Source: an uncultured Lachnospiraceae bacterium (GTDB taxonomy: Bacteria; Bacillota; Clostridia; Lachnospirales; Lachnospiraceae). Taken from it: a DNA stretch of 64,000 nt. The position numbers were made by a program, and so were the translations under genes. The stretch covers positions 196,419 to 260,418 of the forward strand of contig CAJUHH010000003.1 of assembly GCA_910585965.1 (NCBI GenBank). The letters run 5' to 3'. Shown piece by piece: positions 58,893 through 64,000 of this stretch. The stretch's first letter is position 1. Each line of letters begins with the position of its first letter. The notes under the pieces are model-generated. The model searched no databases, was not told where the DNA came from, and worked only from the letters and a program-made list of their open reading frames with translations.

Positions 58893-59375
58893 TTAAAAGT
58901 CAATACACTTGGGCAGAGCCAATGTACCTGTCCTCGCCACTTCCACGATGCTGATAGACCGCAGCATCTTAATAAATAAATGGATCCTCTCCGGCACGTC
59001 ACAGATCTGGATGATCATCATATTTTTGGACATATCCACGATCTGCGCCTTCATAATATCGCAGTTCTCCATAATATCCCTGCGGTTGCTTCGGTTATAT
59101 TTTACCTTGACCAGCATCAATTCCCTGCTGATGCTTTTGCTTTCATCAAATGTCTTCACCTTGATCACATCCAGCTTTTTATTCAGCTGTTTTTCAATCT
59201 GTTCGATCGTCCGTTCGTCCCCGCTGCTGACGATCGTCATACAGGAAACCGCAGGATCGTCCGTCTCTCCTACCGCAAGGGAATCAATATTGAAGCATCT
59301 TCTTGAAAAAAGCCCCGCTACCTTACAAAGTACGCCCGAACGGTTTTCCACTAACACAGAATATATTCTCTTCAT
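58893..59375 (-). CDS. Second acetolactate synthase small-subunit paralogue
   Basis: 160 aa from ATG at 59375 with AGGAGGACAGG upstream. Same layout as IlvN: ACT domain (IYSVLVENRSGVLCKVAGLF, FNIDSLAVGETDDPAVSCM) and a C-terminal half that is more diverged (IMENCDIMKAQIVDMSKNMMI). It lies directly downstream of ilvB (11-nt gap) and upstream of ilvN, so the two small subunits are tandem paralogues. It could form a second regulatory complex with IlvB or be the main partner; the sequence does not say which. Confidence 0.88.
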   Translation of the reverse strand: MKRIYSVLVENRSGVLCKVAGLFSRRCFNIDSLAVGETDDPAVSCMTIVSSGDERTIEQIEKQLNKKLDVIKVKTFDESKSISRELMLVKVKYNRSNRRDIMENCDIMKAQIVDMSKNMMIIQICDVPERIHLFIKMLRSISIVEVARTGTLALPKCIDF

Positions 59376-59386
59376 TGCCTGTCCTC

Positions 59387-61018
59387 CTATTTTACCAGAT
59401 CCATCGGATCGATGATGCATTCCAGCAGCATGGACTTGTCTTCCTCTAAGAACCTGCCAATCGTCTCTTCCGCTTTCTCCATCGTTTCCAGACGAAGGAA
59501 ATCCATGTCGTAAGCCGCCGTCAGCTTTTCCAGATCCGGGCTGCCTGACAGGTCTACCACGGAATAATTGTCTTTATAGGTATAATGCTGGAATTCCCTC
59601 ACCATGCCGAGATAATTGTTTTTCAGGACAACAATTTTCACAGCCACGCCATGCTGGCGCATGGTCGCCAGTTCCATCATGGACATCTGGAAAGAACCGT
59701 CCCCGCACACGGCCACCACTTGCTTCCCCGGCCTTGCCAGCTTCGCCCCCATAGCGGCAGGAATGGAATATCCCATCGTCCCCATGCCCCCGGAAGTCAG
59801 AAAACGTCCTTTTTTCACGATATGGTACCCGCAGGACCATATCTGGTTCTGCCCTACATCTGCCACATAAATGCCGTCTTCTTCCATTCTGTCGGAAAGC
59901 ATTGTAATAAATCCTGCCGGGTCTACATAGGACTTATTCGGTTTTCTTATGACCGCCATCGACTCTCTGTAACCGTCCAGAATACGGATCCATTCCGTAT
60001 AATTGCAGCTTGTCTGGCTGCAAGCGATTTCCTGGTTCATAATATCTTCAAAAATATGTTTGACATCGCCTACCAATGGAATATGCGGGCCGACGTTTTT
60101 ACCGATTTCTGCCGGATCCACGTCCATATGTACCAGCACCTTGTTATTCGTAATTAAATCCGGCTGGCTGACCGCCCTGTCGGCCACCCTCGCGCCCACC
60201 ATAATGATCAGATCCGCTTCATTCATGGCGCGGTTGGCGCATGGCTTGCCGTTGTTCCCTACCATTCCGTAATACATCGGATGCCTGGTAGGCATCGCCC
60301 CGATTCCCATCATCGTAGAAACGACTGGAATTCTATATTTTTCCGAGAATTCCCTGAGTTCCTCTTCCGCATCGCTTAAAAGTACCCCGCCTCCCGCGCA
60401 TATAATCGGCCTCTTCGCCTTTTCCAGCTCTTTGATGACCTTTTTAATCTGAACCATATTGCCCTTCACCGTCGGTTTATAAGTCCTCATGCTGATTTCT
60501 TCCGGATAATGGAACTTGGAAACAGGCGCGTTCTGTATATCGATGGGTATATCAATCAGAACAGGCCCCTTGCGTCCGGTATTTGCAATGTGGAACGCCT
60601 CCTTAAACACCCTCGGGATATTGCCTGCATCCTTGACCAGGTAGCTGTACTTTACAAAGGACTCCACAGCCCCTGTGATATCCGCCTCCTGGAAAACATC
60701 GCTCCCGATCAGTTCGCTGTTTACCTGCCCGGTAATGCATATCAAAGGAATGCTGTCCGCAAAAGCCGTAGCAATTCCCGTAATTACGTTCGTTGCCCCG
60801 GGGCCGGAAGTCACTGCGCATACGCCCGGCTTTCCCGAAACTCTGGTAAAACCGCTGGCCGCATGGGCGGCGTTCTGTTCCGTCCGTATTAATACTGTTC
60901 GGATATCTGAATCCAGTATGCTGTTATAAAACGGGCAGATCGCCACTCCCGGATATCCGAACACGATTTCCACCCCTTCTTTTTCCAAGCACTTTACAAT
61001 TGCATCTGCACCATTCAT
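59387..61018 (-). CDS. ilvB: Acetolactate synthase large subunit
   Basis: 543 aa. Thiamine-diphosphate enzyme: Glu in RTEQNAAHAASGFTRVSGK (about 46-64), FAD-region GMVGNNGKPCANRAMNEADL, and the ThDP/Mg motif VCGDGSFQMSMMELATMRQH...LKNN near 432-462. It condenses two pyruvates, or pyruvate with 2-oxobutyrate. Two small-subunit genes follow. ATG at 61018, 26 nt past the methionine synthase stop. Confidence 0.95.
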   Translation of the reverse strand: MNGADAIVKCLEKEGVEIVFGYPGVAICPFYNSILDSDIRTVLIRTEQNAAHAASGFTRVSGKPGVCAVTSGPGATNVITGIATAFADSIPLICITGQVNSELIGSDVFQEADITGAVESFVKYSYLVKDAGNIPRVFKEAFHIANTGRKGPVLIDIPIDIQNAPVSKFHYPEEISMRTYKPTVKGNMVQIKKVIKELEKAKRPIICAGGGVLLSDAEEELREFSEKYRIPVVSTMMGIGAMPTRHPMYYGMVGNNGKPCANRAMNEADLIIMVGARVADRAVSQPDLITNNKVLVHMDVDPAEIGKNVGPHIPLVGDVKHIFEDIMNQEIACSQTSCNYTEWIRILDGYRESMAVIRKPNKSYVDPAGFITMLSDRMEEDGIYVADVGQNQIWSCGYHIVKKGRFLTSGGMGTMGYSIPAAMGAKLARPGKQVVAVCGDGSFQMSMMELATMRQHGVAVKIVVLKNNYLGMVREFQHYTYKDNYSVVDLSGSPDLEKLTAAYDMDFLRLETMEKAEETIGRFLEEDKSMLLECIIDPMDLVK

Positions 61019-61044
61019 AAATTGATTCCCTGCCTTTCTGCCAT

Positions 61045-63501
61045 CTATTCATTCTCTATATGCAAGAGCTGTTTTGCCAGCTTGACCGCGCCAGCTGCAT
61101 CTTTGGAATAACCGTCAGCCCCGATTTCGTCTGCATAATCCTGAGTAATCACCGCGCCCCCTATCATGATTTTTGCGTCCACTTTCTGTTCCTTTGCATA
61201 ATCCACTACTTTTTTCATTTCCTGCATGGTCGTTGTCATAAGGGCGGACAGCGCGATTACGCTGGCATGATGTTCTTTCGCCGCTTCTATAATTTTCTCC
61301 TTCGGCACGTCTTTCCCAAGGTCGATCATTCGGAAGCCGTAATTTTTTAACATAAGCGCTACCAGGTTTTTCCCGATATCATGGATATCGCCTTCCACAG
61401 TTGCAATAACAACGGTGGGCATTTCCTTCTTGCCGCTTTTTTGTTCCAGAAGGGGTTCTAGATACTCGATCGCCAGTTTCATTGTCTCAGCGCTGGCGAT
61501 GAGCTGGGGCAGAAAATATTTGCCCTTATCGAACAAATCACCCACTTCATTGATCGCAGGGAGAAGAATATCGTTCAATACTGTCTCCGGCTCCATACCC
61601 CCGGCCAGAGCGCCTTTCGTATCGTCTACGATTCTCTTTCTGTTCCCTTTCAGAACAGCTTCCCGCACCATCGATGCCGCATCCTCTTCCTTTGCCCCTT
61701 TTCTTCCCGTATCCGGCTGCTTTTTCTCTTTCCTGCCGTTTATCTGTCCGATATCGCGGTCTTCTCTGCCGTCCATCTGTCCAATATAGCGGATATCCGC
61801 CTCCTCTTTGCCCAACAGCAAATCTGCCGCAAAAGCGCTGCTCACCAACAAGTCCTGCGACGGATTGGCGATCGCCATAGTAAGCCCCTCCTGGATCGCC
61901 ATGGTAAGAAACGCCGCATTCACATATCCCCTCCCCGGCAGACCGAAGGAAATATTGGAAAGGCCGCAGACGCTGGCATATCCCATCTCCTTACAGTAAC
62001 GGATGGTTTCCAGCGCTTCCAGTGCCGCCTTTGGATTGGCTCCGACCGTTGTCACCAATCCATCCACGACAATATCCCTTCGGTCCATTCCGAGTTCTGC
62101 AGCTCTTTTTGCTATTTTGCGGATGATTTCTTTTTTTTCATCCAAATCTTTCGGCAGCCCCTGATCCGACAGCGGAAGCAATATAAACATAGCGCCATAT
62201 TTTTTCGCCAGCGGAAGCAGCTGTTCAAATTTTACTTTTTCATAAGATATGGAGTTAATCAGCGCCCTTCCCGGATATCTCCGCAGCGCCGCCTCCAGCA
62301 CATCCACATGGCTGGAATCGATAGAAAGGGGCAGGGAAGTCACGCCGGACACTTCCTCCAGAGCCCTGAGCATCATCTTCTTTTCATCGATGCCGCTCAT
62401 CCCCATGTTAATATCGAGGATTTCTGCCCCGCAAGCTTCCTGTTCTTCCGCAAACTGAAGAACCATATCCATGCTTCCTTCCCGCAGCTGCTCCTGCAGT
62501 TTCTTTTTTCCGGTGGGATTAATCCGCTCCCCGATTATCATGAAGTGGTCTTCCAGGCCAAACTCTATGGTTTTTCTTTCGGAAGCCAGATATCTTTTTT
62601 CCGGCCTTTTTCTCCGCGCAAGCTTCATCCCTTTCGTCCGCGCATACGTTCTTTTTATATATTCCGGCGTCGTTCCGCAACAACCGCCCAAAATGGAAGC
62701 TCCAGCTTCCACCAGCAGCGCCATTCCTTCTGCAAAGGTCCCGCTGTCCATATCATAGGTTGTATTCCCGTCCTTATCCAAAAAAGGAAGCCCTGCATTC
62801 GGCTTGGCAATTACTGAAATTGACGCTACTTCCGCCATAGCACGGATCAGTTCTGCCATCTTGTCCGGCCCAGTCGAACAGTTTGCCCCTATCGCGCACG
62901 CTCCAAGGCTTTCCAGCACTACCGCCGCCGTCTTTGCATCGGTTCCATATAATGTCCTTCCATCTGCCTCAAAGGTCATTGTCACCATCACCGGCAGATC
63001 ACAGCATTCTTTCGCAGCAATCAGGGCCGCCCTGCTCTCCTGAAGGCTCATCATTGTTTCTACCACAAGGAGATCCACTCCAGCTTCCACTAAATAACCG
63101 ATCTGTTCCTTATATATTTCCACCAGCTCTTCAAAGTCCATGGTTCCTATGGGAGCCAGCTGCTCCCCCGTCATCGTCAGATCCCCGGCCACCAGGCACC
63201 CGTCCCCTGCCGCCTCCCTGGAAATAGCAACCAATTCCCGATTCATCCATCCAATTTTATCTTCCAGTCCATATTCTTTTAATTTTACGGCATTTGCGGA
63301 AAAAGTAGGCGCATAAATAATGCGGCTGCCCGCTTCTATAAATTCTTTTTGCAGCCCTAATAAAACATCCCGATGCTCCAGAATCCATTCTTCCGGGCAG
63401 ACCCCTGCCGGCATTCCTCTCTTCAAAAGATTGGAACCGGTCGCCCCGTCGAGATAAATGGGATATTCTTTTATCATTTCCTGAAATTCTCTCTTTGTCA
63501 T
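61045..63501 (-). CDS. metH: Cobalamin-dependent methionine synthase, short form without the reactivation domain
   Basis: 818 aa against about 1,200 for full MetH. Residues 1-~295: homocysteine-binding barrel with zinc Cys (C208 in GANCSTGP, C274 and C275 in GGCCGTTPEY). Residues ~318-580: methyltetrahydrofolate-binding domain (IIGERINPTGKK). After a polar linker with a near-duplicated GQMDGRED / GQINGRKE stretch come the B12 cap and B12 domain with DIHDIGKN (axial His ~707) and IGGAVITQDYADEIGADGY. The C-terminal AdoMet reactivation domain is absent, as in many anaerobes, where a separate protein reactivates the cofactor. First gene of the metH-ilv unit. Confidence 0.93.
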   Translation of the reverse strand: MTKREFQEMIKEYPIYLDGATGSNLLKRGMPAGVCPEEWILEHRDVLLGLQKEFIEAGSRIIYAPTFSANAVKLKEYGLEDKIGWMNRELVAISREAAGDGCLVAGDLTMTGEQLAPIGTMDFEELVEIYKEQIGYLVEAGVDLLVVETMMSLQESRAALIAAKECCDLPVMVTMTFEADGRTLYGTDAKTAAVVLESLGACAIGANCSTGPDKMAELIRAMAEVASISVIAKPNAGLPFLDKDGNTTYDMDSGTFAEGMALLVEAGASILGGCCGTTPEYIKRTYARTKGMKLARRKRPEKRYLASERKTIEFGLEDHFMIIGERINPTGKKKLQEQLREGSMDMVLQFAEEQEACGAEILDINMGMSGIDEKKMMLRALEEVSGVTSLPLSIDSSHVDVLEAALRRYPGRALINSISYEKVKFEQLLPLAKKYGAMFILLPLSDQGLPKDLDEKKEIIRKIAKRAAELGMDRRDIVVDGLVTTVGANPKAALEALETIRYCKEMGYASVCGLSNISFGLPGRGYVNAAFLTMAIQEGLTMAIANPSQDLLVSSAFAADLLLGKEEADIRYIGQMDGREDRDIGQINGRKEKKQPDTGRKGAKEEDAASMVREAVLKGNRKRIVDDTKGALAGGMEPETVLNDILLPAINEVGDLFDKGKYFLPQLIASAETMKLAIEYLEPLLEQKSGKKEMPTVVIATVEGDIHDIGKNLVALMLKNYGFRMIDLGKDVPKEKIIEAAKEHHASVIALSALMTTTMQEMKKVVDYAKEQKVDAKIMIGGAVITQDYADEIGADGYSKDAAGAVKLAKQLLHIENE

Positions 63502-63561
63502 TTTCCAGCTATGCCCTTTCTGAGTTGATGATCATTCTTAACCGCTGATGCAATCTATGCT

Positions 63562-63591
63562 ATCATAAAACAAAAAAAACTACAACTGCAA
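63562..63591 (-). promoter_or_regulatory. Sigma-A promoter of the metH-ilv unit
   Basis: Minus strand: -35 TTGCAG (63586-63591), 18-nt spacer with a T run, -10 TATGAT (63562-63567). Predicted leader to the metH ATG is about 55 nt, too short for a SAM or T-box riboswitch. Confidence 0.7.
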
Positions 63592-63631
63592 TCCTTTTTA
63601 TCATAGGAAAATTTATTGTGGCGGGGAGAGG

Positions 63632-63992
63632 AATCCAATCGCGCAAGCTTTTCGGTTCATGGCGGGACCGGACAGGACAGGCGGGACAGGCGCAGGGCAA
63701 AGGAGGGTGGCGGGGGTGTGGTTTCCTGCTGGAGCTTCCAATCAGATTTCACTAATGAAATGGATATATGATGTCCAACCAACCGGGTCGGAAACAACGG
63801 ACATCCTGTCCTATGTTTCCTGAAATTGCCATCCATGGCAATTTCCCCCTGGGGTTCGACCATTTCATAAGTGAAATGGCTGATTGTACGCAACAGCAGG
63901 AAACCCCAGCCCCGCCTCCGCCTTCTTTTGCCCGCCTTTATTCAGCGCCTGTCCGGTCCCGCCATGAACCGAAAAACTTGCGCGATTGGATT
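63632..63992. repeat. 361-bp long palindromic element (MITE-like or structured RNA)
   Basis: The end arms, 63632-63675 and 63949-63992, are inverted repeats of each other over 44 bp with one mismatch (start AATCCAATCGCGCAAG). Pairing continues inward with gaps: GGTTTCCTGCTG (63720-63731) with CAGCAGGAAACC (63894-63905), and CAATCAG plus TTTCACTAATGAAATGG (63739-63763) with 63860-63886. The tip holds two hairpins: GGAAAC/GTTTCC (63790-63795, 63815-63820) around GGACA/TGTCC, and GAAATTGCCA/TGGCAATTTC (63822-63831, 63836-63845). No coding potential and no clear target-site duplication. The rest of 63502-64000 holds only the metH promoter region. Confidence 0.85.
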
Positions 63993-64000
63993 TTTATGTC

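Noticed and set aside
63502..63561. SAM, cobalamin or T-box riboswitch in front of metH-ilv
   Set aside because: The predicted leader is about 55 nt and shows no matching stems or conserved boxes.
63657..63893. A 78-aa minus-strand open frame in the terminal region
   Set aside because: It lies wholly inside the 361-bp palindrome, has no ribosome site and is a by-product of the repeat.
63632..63992. Calling the terminal palindrome a retron ncRNA
   Set aside because: No reverse transcriptase is visible in the window and the long arms do not match a known msr-msd layout; kept only as one possibility.
1..64000. tRNA, rRNA, CRISPR arrays, prophage or complete insertion sequences
   Set aside because: I saw no cloverleaf-like clusters, rRNA stretches, regularly spaced direct repeats, or integrase or transposase genes anywhere in the window.

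Overview
The window looks like chromosome from an endospore-forming member of the Clostridia, most likely Lachnospiraceae; I cannot fix the genus. The evidence is gene content and order: GerW/YtfJ, YlbJ-like, SpoVAF-like and PdaA-like sporulation or germination proteins, RecU, the Asp23-FakA(YloV)-RecG block beside L28, HisZ-dependent short HisG, a fused HisIE, and strong AGGAGG-type ribosome sites. Almost every gene lies on the minus strand; only a SpoVAF-like gene, a YlbJ-like gene and rpmB are on the plus strand. I see no rRNA, tRNA, CRISPR array, prophage or transposase gene.

Layout from left to right (minus-strand units are transcribed right to left). 1-13.5 kb: a long run HAD phosphatase, YgiQ radical SAM, SDR, small membrane protein, RluA, RecU, hisZ-hisG-hisD-hisB-hisIE, polysaccharide deacetylase, small membrane protein and a B12/radical SAM protein cut by the window edge. 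13.6-15.8 kb: a MotB/MotA-like stator pair resembling ZorB/ZorA without Zorya effectors. 15.9-17.4 kb: SpoVAF-like gene (+). 17.4-17.6 kb: a 44-aa FeoB-associated Cys-rich membrane protein with its own promoter and a Fur-box-like site. 17.6-24.6 kb: RsuA, transglutaminase and spermidine-synthase-like unit; YlbJ (+); cell-wall amidase; DivIVA-like coiled coil. 24.6-35.4 kb: coaD, rsmD, topoisomerase IV (parC, parE), degV, recG, FakA and Asp23. 35.6-38.4 kb: rpmB (+), J-domain-like protein, a 47-aa membrane protein, GerW, DUF2953 and a 103-aa unknown. 38.5-46.7 kb: PBP, FtsW/RodA, U32 protein, ZapA, RuvB, RuvA, Gx transporter and NusG-II protein. 46.7-57.2 kb: DUF4037 and TPR pair, leuD, leuC, HD-GYP response regulator and two hybrid histidine kinases. 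57.2-63.6 kb: ilvC, two tandem ilvN-like genes, ilvB and a cobalamin-dependent methionine synthase. 63.5-64 kb: a gene-free stretch holding a 361-bp near-perfect long inverted repeat.

How the genes fit together: the metH-ilv unit runs from a good promoter (63562-63591) to a strong terminator (57225-57262). A second good promoter (57188-57216) starts the kinase unit, which continues without an obvious stop into leuCD, so branched-chain amino acid genes sit on both sides of a signalling cassette. The his genes present (Z, G, D, B, IE) cover only part of the pathway. The most unusual items are the 361-bp palindromic element, the Fur-box-controlled orphan FeoB-associated peptide, a catalytically dead HisA/HisF-like barrel fused to HisIE, the ZorAB-like pair, a structured element behind fakA, and a hybrid kinase whose first receiver domain has lost its phosphorylatable aspartate. 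All statements rest on reading the sequence; family names come from memory of motifs and no database search was run.
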